Shown here in pieces: positions 1-9,347 of a stretch of DNA of 30,000 bases. This DNA comes from Botryococcus braunii (lineage: Eukaryota; Chlorophyta; Trebouxiophyceae). The translations under genes and the position numbers were made by a program. Under the pieces are notes generated by a model. It saw nothing but the letters and a program-made list of their open reading frames with translations, had not been told where the DNA came from and made no database searches. The stretch spans positions 76,913-106,912 of the forward strand of contig KV908386.1 of assembly GCA_002005505.1 (NCBI GenBank), given 5' to 3'. Within the stretch, counting starts at the first letter, position 1. Each line of letters starts with the position of its first letter.

Positions 1-389
1 CTTGGTTTCATAATGAGCAAAACTGTCTTTATGCGTGGGCAGATGAGGGTGAAGCAATGTAGCTACTATAGTTTATGCTAATTCATAGAACTCATCATCG
101 CAAGGACCTTTCAAATGGTCTTGCGCCTATTGGCGTGACGCCGGTGGTTCTTGACTTGTGATTTTGAAATGGCTGAAGAAAGGCTCTGTGATACTGGAGG
201 CGTTTATAATCAACACATGCACGAGTGCTGGCATCGGTCCTCACGGTAAACATTCACACATCATCCATGTCATTGCCGGTTGACGTTACCATTTACATGT
301 ATGTGCAAGTAGGCGATGATGGCCTTTGGGAATTGAAGTATCACTTCGCAAAATTTGCGGATGAGGATGGCCATGGGCACTGGGAACAG

Positions 390-618
390 GGACTTGATAA
401 CGAGGATGATGGAGCTGGATCCTGCCAAGCGGATCACCCTGGACGAGATCATGGCCCATCCATGGTTCATCGTCAGCATGCCGCCTGGCTTGGGCGACAT
501 GAACAAGCGTCTGACTGCACTCACCGACGATGAGCTCACAGCTGCATGCCCACTCTCTGAGGAAGCCATTTTACAGACTCTGGAATGGGTACGACTGTCC
601 AAGAAGTGGCATGGGTAA
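390..618 (+). CDS. C-terminal exon of a SnRK2-like Ser/Thr protein kinase (partial gene)
   Basis: The translation contains the end of a eukaryotic protein kinase domain: DLITRMMELDPAKRIT followed by HPWF, which is kinase subdomain XI with its conserved Arg. The tail has the pattern P-x-G-L-x-x-M-N, then an acidic Ser-Glu-Glu stretch. That resembles the C-terminal extension of plant/algal SnRK2 kinases (stress and nutrient signalling) better than the UBA/KA1 tail of SnRK1/AMPK. A 3' splice site (AACAG) ends at 389, and the exon begins with one base completing a codon. The frame closes at TAA 616-618. An alternative end is a donor at 588/589 (ATGG|GTACGA), which would extend the gene downstream. 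The catalytic half lies left of the window. Kinase assignment is firm; SnRK2 subfamily assignment is an inference from short motifs. Confidence 0.7.
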
Positions 619-730
619 TGATGGCCTTCAGTCCGTGGCTTCTCTTCTATAGAGGAGCTGATTATGAGGGCTGCGCACGTCCACTATCGATAGCCAGTGC
701 ATACGTTGCATACAACGTTCGCACATTCAG

Positions 731-916
731 GAGACTTTGAAGTGAATTGGCCTGTACTACATGTAGTAAATGTACTGTATAGTCCCCTAATGTAGACACT
801 TCAGTCCTTACGTAAGTACTGAAGTATGGACGTTAACGTTAGCGTATTATTGAGAAACATGTAGTACGATATTGTACTTCATATGCAGTACAGGCCATTT
901 CACTTCAAAGTTTCTC
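731..916. repeat. Foldback/MITE-like element with terminal inverted repeats
   Basis: A 24-base arm at 735-758 is repeated in inverted orientation at 887-910 with one mismatch. The similarity extends a few bases outward (to about 731 and 916) with a 2-base gap. Inside lie a 14-bp perfect palindrome (755-768), a near-perfect 28-bp palindrome (798-825) and ACGTTAACGT (830-839). There is no coding capacity. Size (about 180 bp) and structure fit a non-autonomous DNA transposon or foldback element. I could not define a convincing target-site duplication, so family and exact borders remain open. Confidence 0.6.
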
Positions 917-934
917 GTGGTTTTCTCATTAGGA

Positions 935-1729
935 GCATGGCCATGCCCTTTAGGATAGCTATCCTATACGAAGTCGATGGTTCTCCCTTTCTGGTTGAAG
1001 TTGTGTATGTGACTGGGCTGATTGCTTGCTTAAAGCAAATGGTGTACCGTGTTTAGATCAAAGTAGCTACGTAGCTCTGCGAGGCATCGCTCTCACATTT
1101 CTGGAATCTGTGTGTACAAATTTTACACTGTACAAACAAGTAGTTGGAGACACACGGGACAAATGTATTATATAAACTGTTTTTCAGGTATGTCTTCTCA
1201 ACTCATTGTTTGTGTAAGTTTGCATAAGTTTACGTTCGAATACGAACGTAAACTTGTGTATTCCGAGTCGAATCGGAATTCTTATTCTACAGATACACCC
1301 CACACAGGGTGTGCGATTAGGATATGCTTCCACTTTTTATTCGTAACATTCAGGAGAGGGACATCAGTAGTGTTAAACTCAGCTATGGCTACGTCGGTGT
1401 GGCATTATTATCTTATAACTAAAAGTAAATTTTCACGTATCGATGTCGACACTCTTGTGATGCTACGTGAGTATACTCGTATGACGCAGTTCAGATGTTA
1501 ACAGATGATAACGTTATTTAGCGCTGCTCGTTTCATGTGTCTCCATCTGCATGCCCTGCAGGTGCGTGGCCCTGCTTGGCTTGATTTCTGGCTGCTACGA
1601 GTGCTGAAAATTGAATGGGTCCGGATCCTGTGGAGACAGCCAGAAAATGGCTGCCTTAAAACTGTTATTGGGTGTGCTATGTGGCATCGATAATGCGTGG
1701 TAGAGGCTACATAGCTATATATAGCTATG
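935..1729. other. Non-coding region with several short perfect palindromes and hairpins
   Basis: No convincing coding exon is seen. Structures visible: GCATGGCCATGC (935-946), TAGGATAGCTATCCTA (951-966), AGCTACGTAGCT (1065-1076), a 13-bp-arm hairpin at 1226-1255 that extends with two G-U pairs to 1221-1260, a second 7-bp-arm hairpin at 1260-1279, and the 20-bp perfect palindrome CATAGCTATATATAGCTATG (1710-1729). The open frame at 1112-1501 has no recognisable domain and reads like random sequence. Confidence 0.6.
1221..1279. repeat. Two adjacent hairpins
   Basis: The first stem pairs 1226-1238 with 1243-1255 perfectly around the loop AATA. The stem can be lengthened to 1221/1260 if two G-U pairs are allowed. 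Immediately afterwards, ATTCCGA (1260-1266) pairs with TCGGAAT (1273-1279). Function unknown; a transcript from here could form a tandem stem-loop. Confidence 0.6.
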
Positions 1730-1829
1730 GCTAGCAGGCCCGGTTTTTGTCAAATCACAGGCACATGCTCAACTCTGATCAATAGCAACAATAGCAAGGG
1801 GAACCATGCATGTTTACCCCCGCGGGGAA

Positions 1830-2383
1830 GGGGGGGGGGTTATGCATGTGGTCATGGTTGCATGCTCTCCCCCCCCCCCCCGGGGGCGATTGGACGTGGT
1901 TTCCTTAAGCTTGCTGTTTTGGGTGCAAACCCTTTTCCCTTTTATATAGATATATAAACATATCCCGCTTGAGTTTCAATCTTGATTAAAAAGCAGTTTT
2001 TTGGTGCGTGGCCCACAGCAGTTGTAGCGCTCAAAGCGCCAGGAAAGGAAGAGACATCGGTAATGGGATTGGAACACGGCCAGATGCCAGTTACATCAGT
2101 TGGCGCTGCCAACGATAGATGATAGATATCCATATGTATATGTATATGCATATATGCCCAATAGTTACTCTAGCATGGCAACCTACTTCCCTCCATAGGC
2201 TCGGGCGGAAACCCCCATGGGCAATCCCCCGATAGGCAGTACATAGGTGCCAGCTAGGCATAGTCCCGCCAAGAGCCAGTGGACCTTTGGAACGGGAGAC
2301 GAGTCGAATCCCCACATGTCACAGGCCGAAGCTAATGACTGCAGCAGTACGAGGAGACCAGTACACCTCCCCCCCCCCCCCCC
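1830..2383. other. Non-coding DNA with long G and C homopolymers
   Basis: Contains G10 at 1830-1839, C13 directly followed by G5 at 1869-1886, and C15 at 2369-2383. An AT-rich ATAT/CATATG stretch lies near 2117-2158. No gene is supported. The open frames here are interrupted or low in complexity. Confidence 0.55.
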
Positions 2384-2493
2384 TAGGCCTAAGTCGCGAC
2401 CCCCTTCGGTAACTGCCTGAGGTGGGCAATAACGGGATACAAATGGCAGTACGACTAAGCCGTACATGTCCCATACCATTACAACCTAGCCAG

Positions 2494-2498
2494 GTACT
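2494..2498. repeat. Target-site duplication (GTACT) of the chromovirus, left copy
   Basis: The five bases immediately before the left LTR (GTACT) are repeated immediately after the right LTR at 8510-8514. This is the expected 5-bp signature of Ty3/gypsy integrase and fixes both LTR borders. Confidence 0.9.
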
Positions 2499-2759
2499 TG
2501 TAGACTATAGCTTAGCGGAAGAGGTTTAGAAGGAGACAGTGAGACGTTCGTGGTGTGCAACAAAAGAGTGTTACATGATTGATTCGCAAGCGTACTCTTA
2601 AACCCAGGGTGGATTGAATTATATCGTACTGCCACAGACGCGTGATCGGGCAACCGAGCGAAGTACCTGAGCGAGGTTGTACTGCGAACTAGATCACAAG
2701 GCAAGTCATGCACTATGCCAAGGACCCTACTAGAGCATTATACCCTAGGAAATGCTACA
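2499..2759 (-). repeat. Chromovirus 3' LTR
   Basis: 261 bp bounded by TGTAG...CTACA short inverted repeats. Its sequence matches 8249-8509 with no difference that I can see. It follows the polypurine tract in the minus-strand direction, so it is the 3' LTR. Confidence 0.95.
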
Positions 2760-2772
2760 TGCCCTCCCCCTT
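2760..2772 (-). other. Polypurine tract of the chromovirus
   Basis: On the minus strand this reads AAGGGGGAGGGCA directly abutting the 3' LTR. It is the expected plus-strand DNA primer for a Ty3/gypsy element. Confidence 0.75.
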
Positions 2773-3498
2773 GGCATAAGCTATGAGAGGATGTTTATGG
2801 CAATTGGGGCCACAAACGTAAGACAGGAGTATCACGAACCCTGCTTACTGTAACTACAGTTACTACATAACGCAAGTCAGAGGATGAAATCCACAAGCAA
2901 GTTTAGCACGACACAGACGAGGGACTCATCTGCTCAATGCTCGAATACCTTAACATTCTAAGGACTATCGTCTGCAAGGCGGATCCTCGAACTTAGGGGA
3001 CGAACTCCCTAGACAGCACTCACACCAGTGATGAAACAATAAGGTTGAGTCATTAGACTAGCACTTGTCCAAACCTTAGGTCCAGTTACCCTGCTACGCA
3101 GTGCAACCTTCGCTTGAGGTGGCTTTCCAACAACGGGCATAAGGCATATTGTCTAGAGCAGCAAGCTAGACACACTAACTGCCACATGTTGTATCTCATG
3201 GGTAAGATACCAAAGCAAGTTATTCAAGCACGGAACTACAATTTGCAGCTACACTGCAACAGCAAGTGCATCACAAAGTGGAGCCGTGGGTCAAGGAAAC
3301 ATAACCCATGCAAAACATATAACCAAGAGACATGCATGCAAATCCCCAATCACGAATCCCCCTCCCAGACCCTTCCACCCTCCCTCCCTCCCGAACCCAA
3401 GCTGGCTGGCATTGAAGCTCCAAGGGTCATCAGCCGCAAGTGGCTGGAAAAGGCTCAAGCCGCAAATGGCTTAATCAAGGGATGCCCGCAAGTGGGAC
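2773..3498 (-). other. Chromovirus 3' untranslated region
   Basis: About 725 bases between the pol stop codon and the polypurine tract. No domain-bearing frame is present. A C-rich patch occurs near 3358-3400. Plus-strand open frames here (for example 3114-3599) overlap the pol 3' end and carry no known motif. Confidence 0.6.
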
Positions 3499-4008
3499 TT
3501 AGGAGAAGACAGGGGCAGCTGCCACGTCATCAGCCAGATGGCGAACATGGGCAAGAGGCTCCCAAGTATTCTCAGTCTCATCGTAGCCTTTCCATTTGAC
3601 TAAGTAGCGCCAAGACTTTCCAACTCTCTTCTTAGCTATGATGGCCTCCACTTCGTACACGCCGCCACGCCTGTCTGCATACAAAGGAGGTGGTGAAGTA
3701 ACGGTCACTGGTACAGATGAAGATACATATGGCTTCAACTGGGAAACATGAAATACAGGATGAATGTTAACAGTCTCAGGCAACACAAGCCTAAAAGCTC
3801 GAGAACCAACTGCTGCAGCAATCACAAAGGGCCCAAAATACTTAGCTGATAACTTGGACGAGAGCCCAGGTTCAAGCTGGTTCTTCCTCGCAGCCAGCAA
3901 GACCTGGTCCCCCACCTTAAAAGGATGGTCCCGTCTCTTCTTATCCGCGTAAGTCTTCTGCCGTTGCTGTGCAGAGGCAAGGTTAGATTTGGCACTCTTT
4001 AAGGCAGT
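3499..4008 (-). pseudogene. pol: 3' remnant of chromovirus pol: integrase C-terminal region and chromodomain
   Basis: After the deletion junction near 4003-4015 the frame resumes with a basic linker, then GDQVLLAARK (the integrase C-terminal GPY/F-type module, with YFGPFVI and HPVFHVSQLKPY). It ends with a chromodomain: VYEVEAII, then W-x-YLVKWKGY and ENTWEP, where the aromatic and acidic positions typical of the fold are present. Chromodomains of chromovirus integrases are known to direct insertion toward modified histones. Here the segment is out of frame with the upstream integrase core, so this copy cannot make a normal fusion without a frame change. The stop is at 3499-3501. Confidence 0.9.
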
Positions 4009-6679
4009 CTAATATATTCATAAAGGCCTGCCAAAAATGGCTAGTGAACCTAGGATCTCTATCACTCACAATTGAGGTAGGCATTCCAAATCTCACAAAG
4101 ACCCTGTCAATAAATAGTTGTGCAAGCTGGGGTGCAGTGATAGTTTTATTGCATGCAGCCAATACACACAACTTAGAAAACCTATCAACAAATACCACAA
4201 TAGAATCAAACCCACAACAGACAGGTAAATCAGTCACTAAGTCCAGGGAAACGCTCTGCCAAGGTCCATCCGGAATAGGTAGTGGCTGGAGCAGTCCATA
4301 AGGTACAGTTCCCGTCCCTTTAGTGCGCTGGCAGGTGTCACAAGACCTGCAAAAGTCCCTGACTGACGAGTTGAGCCGTGGCCACCAAAAGTTCCTGCAA
4401 ACTAAGTCATGCATCTTGTTAATCCCAAGATGTCCAGAAAAGGGGGTGGAATGACACTCTCTCAATACCTTCTCTCTCATTGCATCAGGGACAAATACTC
4501 GACCTGACTGCACAGAATAAGGTATAGTGTCTCTCATCACCAAAACACCTTCTTCCACCAGTTTAGTAACTGTGGGGTCATTAGTACACAGCAAAGCAAT
4601 TTCTGGTAGGAGGGACGAGACAGAAACAGAGGAGACATGCATTACTGCTAAATCAACACGCCTGGATAAAGCATCTGCAACAACGTTGTCAGTCCCTTTA
4701 ACATATTTGATGTCAGGCATGAACCTCATGATCTCAGTAAGCCAACGTTCTTGTCTACTAGTCCTAACAGGAGCAGTAAGTAAATACTTAAGTGCTTGCT
4801 GGTCAGTGTGCACAGTAAACTTAGCCCCTAGCAACAAATGCTTCCACTTCAGTAATGCATGTACCAGGGCAAGCAATTCTCTATCATAGGGTGCTAACTT
4901 CCTTTCAGGGGGTTGGAATTTCCTGGATTCGAAGGCCACGGGCTGCAGTCCCTTCCCTTGATCCTGCTGTAGTACAGCTCCAACAGCAAATCCTGAGGCG
5001 TCTACATGTACAACAAAAGGTTTGTCTAAATCAGGCATCAACAGGCAAGGAGGAGTAGAAACAAGATCTTTCAGTGCAACAAAGGCTTCCCTTTGGGGTC
5101 CCTCCCAGGTCCAAGGCATATCCTTCTTAAGCAACTCAGTCATAGGATAAGCAACATCTGCAAAATGGTCAATAAAAGTGTCATAATATTGTGTCAACCC
5201 AAGGAACCCTCTCAACTGTGACACATTACAAGGAGTGGGCCAATCCTGAATGGCAGCAACCTTCCTAGGATCCACCTTGATCCCATCCGGTGTCAACAGG
5301 TGCCCAAGGTATTCCACCTGCTTGGCAGCAAATTCACACTTAGACCTTTTACAATAAAATTTATGTTCCCGTAACACTGACAAGACAGTTCTTAGATGCT
5401 CCATATGTTCTGCAACAGATTTAAAATAAATGAGGATATCGTCTAGGTACACTAGCACAAATCTGTCAAGAAAGGGAGCCAAGACAGAGTTCATTACAGC
5501 CTGAAAGGTGGCAGGAGCATTAGTCAACCCAAAAGGCATCACAGTAAATTCATAATGACCATAACGAGTTTTAAATGCAGTCTTTTCTATACTGTCTTCA
5601 TGCATACGTATCTGATGATACCCAGAAGCCAGATCAAGTTTAGAAAAGATACAACTGCCATGAAGTTGTTCAAACATCTCATCAATTCTAGGCAATGGGT
5701 GCCGGTTCCTAACAGTAATCCTATTCAAGGCTCTATAGTCAATGCACAAACGCCAGCCACCATCTTTCTTTGGGACAAATAAGATAGGTGCACCAAAAGG
5801 GGATGTTGATGGGCGGATGAAGCCTCGCTCCAGGAGCTCTTGTAACTGCGCACGAAGTTCAGCCAGCTGAGCTCCGGACAGTGGGTAAATACGAGAGACT
5901 GGAGGAGTTGCCTCCGGCTCCAATCTGATATGGTGGTCTCCAGCACGAGTAGGGGGTAGGCCTTCAGGAAGTCCAGATAAAACATCTTGAAACTCCTGCA
6001 AAAGCTCCTCCAACTCTGGCACATTATATGCATCGGTATCTGGACTGTCAGTCACTGCATTTAATTGAACAACATAGATTGATTCACCCAACTTCACCAT
6101 CTCTTCTACTTCCATAGAAGAAATCACATATTCTGGCATGCCTGACCTCTGACACCCCAAAAGTACATGTGTTTGATCAGCATGAACCAAGGACACAGCA
6201 TTCAATTTCCAATTTACAACTGGGTTAAAAGCAGTAAGCCAAGGTTTGCCCAAGACAAGATCATAATAAGTCAACTCAGTAGGGAGGCAGGTGACTCTAA
6301 AACCCAATGTCCCAACAGTCAGGTCAGTTGACACACTATGTCCTACCATAGATGTTCTGCCATCAGCTACTCTCACAGTAACATGTGAACTCATAGATTC
6401 AGTGGGAAGGGCAAGCTCATGCACAAGTTTATCATCAATAAAATTTGCAGAAGCTCCACTGTCTAACAAAATCCTGACAGTCCTACCAGCAAGAGTTCCC
6501 TCAAACTCAATACAAGTACCAGAAAGATCAAGACCATCCACAATGTGTCTACTGTCAAGCTGAACAAAAGAGTCAAAACAGGTTGCAGGCAGTGGCTTCT
6601 TCTTCTCACCGAGACAGCCAGACTGTACCAAACAACTAACAAGGGCAAGCCTGTATGGGAATTGCAATGGGGTGTGCAC
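4004..6679 (-). pseudogene. pol: Chromovirus pol: protease, reverse transcriptase, RNase H and truncated integrase
   Basis: Long open frame of about 890 residues. Domains in order (residues counted from the first Met at 6679): retroviral-type aspartic protease with LLDSGAS (about 71-77); reverse transcriptase with KLDLASGYHQ (347-356) and the catalytic YLDD (411-414); RNase H with HVDASG (558-563) and DALSRR (669-674); integrase zinc-binding HHCC (H743, H750, C780, C783); integrase core with D813 (SLDLVTD) and D873 (SDRDPRF). The frame ends a few residues after FWQAFMNIL. The third catalytic acidic residue (Glu) and roughly 100 residues of the usual core are absent before the chromodomain frame resumes. 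Protease, RT and RNase H look intact; integrase is not catalytic as encoded. The first Met is arbitrary, because pol probably starts further upstream or as a fusion. Confidence 0.93.
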
Positions 6680-7113
6680 ATAGTGGTGGAAGATAAACCC
6701 AATGCAGCCAAAACAGAAGCCGAGAGTAGTAATTCATGTGACTGCTGTGAAGTAGTCCCTTCCAGCACCTGCTCACAATGGCTTTGACAAGAGAGCACAG
6801 TCAATCTTGTTCCTGGCAACAACTGTGACACAAGCTGGCTGACAGAATCCTCTCTATCACTACTATCAACAAACAAAACAACATGAGCATCACTATCAAT
6901 AAGGTGAGGAGCTGCATCTCTCTTAAACATGCTCTCAGGACTGATCAGGTCACTGGCAGAGGGGGATGTCTGAAACTCTCTACACAAACCATGCCCACCT
7001 ACAATATGGGTCATGAAATTATGGTAACAACTGTGGAAATAATTCTGCAGATGACCAAGCTCATACAAAACAGGAATACCATACTGGGGCTCTGAACAGT
7101 TGGCTGGCATCAT
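6680..7113 (-). pseudogene. Spacer ORF between gag and protease of the chromovirus
   Basis: A frame open from a Met at 7113 covers the gap between the gag stop (7157-7159) and the protease domain, and continues past 6680 into the pol region in another frame. It contains no motif I recognise. It lies in a different frame from pol. Either it is the true N-terminal part of pol joined by a frameshift (mutational or programmed), or it is a fortuitous open stretch. Gag part 2 and pol share one frame but are separated by stop codons. Confidence 0.35.
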
Positions 7114-7156
7114 AAACAGGACTCACACTGCTGTTTTACCAAAGAAGACCAACAAA

Positions 7157-7687
7157 TCAAGTAGTACTTGACTTGCGCTTGGGTTGTCTGAGCTCTGGAT
7201 GCAATTTCCAGCAACGCTCTGCTGCGTGTCCTGACTTGCCACAATGTGCGCAGGGCTGCGCAGAAGTTTTTGTCGGGCCTGGTGACTTGGAGTCAGGGGA
7301 GAACTTTGGAGCAGGGTTCACAGGCTTAGACGGTCCTGGGAGGTCTGATATTGTCACAGCATGCTTGAAGTAGTCTTCCAAGGTCTGGGGATACTGTAGG
7401 GAGATGCTTTTCTGAAGATCAGCCCTGCAGCCAGCCAAAAATAAGTGACACAAAGTCTCTTCTGCAAATGCCTTTGGAACCTTTGACCTCAATGCATTAA
7501 ATGTTGCAATATAGCTTCGCATGGCAGTCTTTCCCTGTGAGAGACTCAGCAACTGCTCTAAATGCCTCTTATGCAGCTCTACAGGCCTAAAAGCAGCAGT
7601 AAGTGCAGTCACAAACGATTCCCACGTCCCATAAGCAGCAAGACTCCCTGAAGCAATTAACTTAAACTGCCCAGTCCACCAATCCAA
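7157..7687 (-). pseudogene. gag: Chromovirus gag, 3' part with CCHC zinc knuckle
   Basis: Encodes a retrotransposon capsid-type segment (starting near LDWWTGQFK, then a helical region with FRPVELHKRHLEQLLSL). The zinc knuckle CAHCGKSGHAAERC (C-X2-C-X4-H-X4-C) is close to the C-terminus, as in nucleocapsid. It ends at 7157-7159. Its N-terminal half is in another frame (7662-8192). The homology crosses from one frame to the other at about 7685-7725, so this gag is broken by an odd-length indel. Confidence 0.85.
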
Positions 7688-7689
7688 CG

Positions 7690-8192
7690 CTAGAACGTCG
7701 TAGCCACCTCCACCGAGCGGATGCCAAGCCTACATCGTAGGTCCCCAAACACATTTCAGTCTGCATAAGCCATGGATCCAACTTCATTGGATCTCCCTCG
7801 AATACAGATGGGTATGGCAACTTGAGCGAGGGCTTCCCTGAACCTGACGAGGCTGTAGCCGATGCCGGAATCGCCGTTGGTATGGGCTGCGGCACGACCA
7901 CAGATGCAGGTTGCGCGAGAGAGCACTGAATTAACATCTCAAGTCCCTTTGAAATGCTCTGAGCGGTATCAACTGGAGGGGAATGCGACGGAACACTAGA
8001 TCCTAATGCAACGGCTCCTTCGAGCAGGGCACCGATATCTACCACACGCCTAAGCATACAACGAAGATCTACCCATGAACGATCTACAATTACATAAGCA
8101 AGAAGATCTATGGATGGATCTGGCTCTGCGATGCCAGGACTCGGTGCACGGACCCTCGAACTCGAACAAGGATGCCGAGACATCACAATCAC
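7690..8192 (-). pseudogene. gag: Chromovirus gag, 5' part
   Basis: The frame open from 8192 includes a proline/serine-rich N-terminal region and the segment LPYPSVFEGDPMKLDPWLMQ. The latter is the conserved start of Ty3/gypsy capsid (the F-x-G-x-x-x-x-x-x-W pattern). Beyond about 7715 the frame loses similarity and terminates at 7662. The first Met used here is only the longest option; the authentic start could be further downstream. Confidence 0.75.
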
Positions 8193-8230
8193 GAAAGAAA
8201 CGCACCACGAACGAACGACAAGGAACTAAT

Positions 8231-8247
8231 CCTTGTCGCCGATACCA
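8231..8247 (-). other. Primer-binding site of the chromovirus
   Basis: One base inside the 5' LTR the minus strand reads TGGTATCGGCGACAAGG. Its first seven bases equal the start of the common plant initiator tRNA-Met site (TGGTATCAGAGC), pairing with the tRNA 3' end including CCA. The remaining bases differ from the plant consensus, so the primer may be an algal tRNA-Met variant or another tRNA. Confidence 0.6.
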
Positions 8248-8248
8248 C

Positions 8249-8509
8249 TGTAGACTATAGCTTAGCGGAAGAGGTTTAGAAGGAGACAGTGAGACGTTCG
8301 TGGTGTGCAACAAAAGAGTGTTACATGATTGATTCGCAAGCGTACTCTTAAACCCAGGGTGGATTGAATTATATCGTACTGCCACAGACGCGTGATCGGG
8401 CAACCGAGCGAAGTACCTGAGCGAGGTTGTACTGCGAACTAGATCACAAGGCAAGTCATGCACTATGCCAAGGACCCTACTAGAGCATTATACCCTAGGA
8501 AATGCTACA
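8249..8509 (-). repeat. Chromovirus 5' LTR
   Basis: 261 bp, apparently identical to 2499-2759, flanked by GTACT. It lies upstream of gag in the minus-strand sense, so it carries the element's promoter. Confidence 0.95.
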
Positions 8510-8514
8510 GTACT
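8510..8514. repeat. Target-site duplication (GTACT) of the chromovirus, right copy
   Basis: Matches 2494-2498 exactly and directly abuts the LTR end CTACA. Confidence 0.9.
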
Positions 8515-8649
8515 TGTCGACACGTGCACGGCACGTTCGCGTGCACGGTGCTGTAATCAATTAGAAACCAAGGGAAATCAGTGAGGGAACGACCCTCACT
8601 GCCTTGACAAGCTTGGCTTAAGGGGCAAGTTACTGGAGTGCACTACGTA

Positions 8650-8679
8650 GTTGTGTAAGAGTATATACTCTTACACAAC
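8650..8679. repeat. 30-bp perfect palindrome
   Basis: The left half GTTGTGTAAGAGTAT is exactly reverse-complementary to the right half with no spacer. It follows another palindrome (ACTACGTAGT) that overlaps its first two bases. Confidence 0.85.
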
Positions 8680-9311
8680 CAGGGCTTCTGTCCAACTTCA
8701 GTCTGGAATGAGTCAGATTTCCCATTTGACTTACTGTCTGGCCCATGGGTGATCTCCTGACGTGCTGCATGCCAAATAAAGATGGTGCGCTTTCATCTAG
8801 GTTCACCTTTGGAACCATATTTTGTCCCACATTTGGGAATTCGAGTGTGATCTGGCCAGGACGCACGCTGAATCTGGGCAAGCCCGTGCTGCAAGAACGA
8901 CGGCGTCCCGTGATGTTCCTGGTCACGTGCCAACCCGAGTAAGGTTCTGGACTTAGGCAACGTTGCCCAGTTAACTTGCCCCTTCGCCCAAGGACACACA
9001 GAGAGTTCCCAAGCAAGCACCCATTGACATCCTTTTCAACTCCGACATTCCTCAGAATTCGAGCAATGAGAAAGTTTGTAGGGATTTTAGGATGCCGTCA
9101 CATGTACCCACAAGGTCACCCCCAGGTTCCCGCTTATTTGCTCTGTCCGATGCCCTTTCCCATATTATGAGGTACAAAAAGGTCTCCCTTTCCTACTTCA
9201 ATCATTTGACCTCATTTAGAAATTTCCGGTTTGATATTAGATGTGGCAATGAGGAGGGGGGTTTCTCTACGAAGATGGCCATTTCATGAGGGAAGGGAAG
9301 GCGGGCTTTGT

Positions 9312-9347
9312 TATATATATGCTATATATACATATAGCATATATATA
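9312..9347. repeat. AT-rich hairpin
   Basis: 15-bp arms 9312-9326 and 9333-9347 centred on a six-base loop. Both arms contain a GC doublet at matching positions (9321-9322, 9337-9338), so the pairing is more than simple TA repetition. Likely a cruciform-prone site. Confidence 0.6.

Larger units (their letters stand above)
2499..8509 (-). mobile_element. Ty3/gypsy LTR retrotransposon (chromovirus), complete length but defective
   Basis: 6,011-bp element on the minus strand. It has 261-bp LTRs (2499-2759 and 8249-8509), a 5-bp target duplication (GTACT), a primer-binding site inside the right (5') LTR and a polypurine tract inside the left (3') LTR. The order on the minus strand is gag, protease, reverse transcriptase, RNase H, integrase, chromodomain, which is the Ty3/gypsy order; the terminal chromodomain marks it as a chromovirus. 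The LTRs appear identical by eye, implying very recent insertion. Nevertheless gag carries a frameshift (about 7685-7725) and integrase a deletion with frame change (about 4003-4015). The copy therefore probably moved using proteins from another element, or broke after insertion. Confidence 0.95.

Noticed and set aside
1112..1501. 129-codon plus-strand open frame
   Set aside because: Contains the hairpin region, has no recognisable domain and no nearby splice or start context; likely random.
3114..3599. 161-codon plus-strand open frame
   Set aside because: Overlaps the 3' end and untranslated region of the chromovirus on the opposite strand and has no motif.
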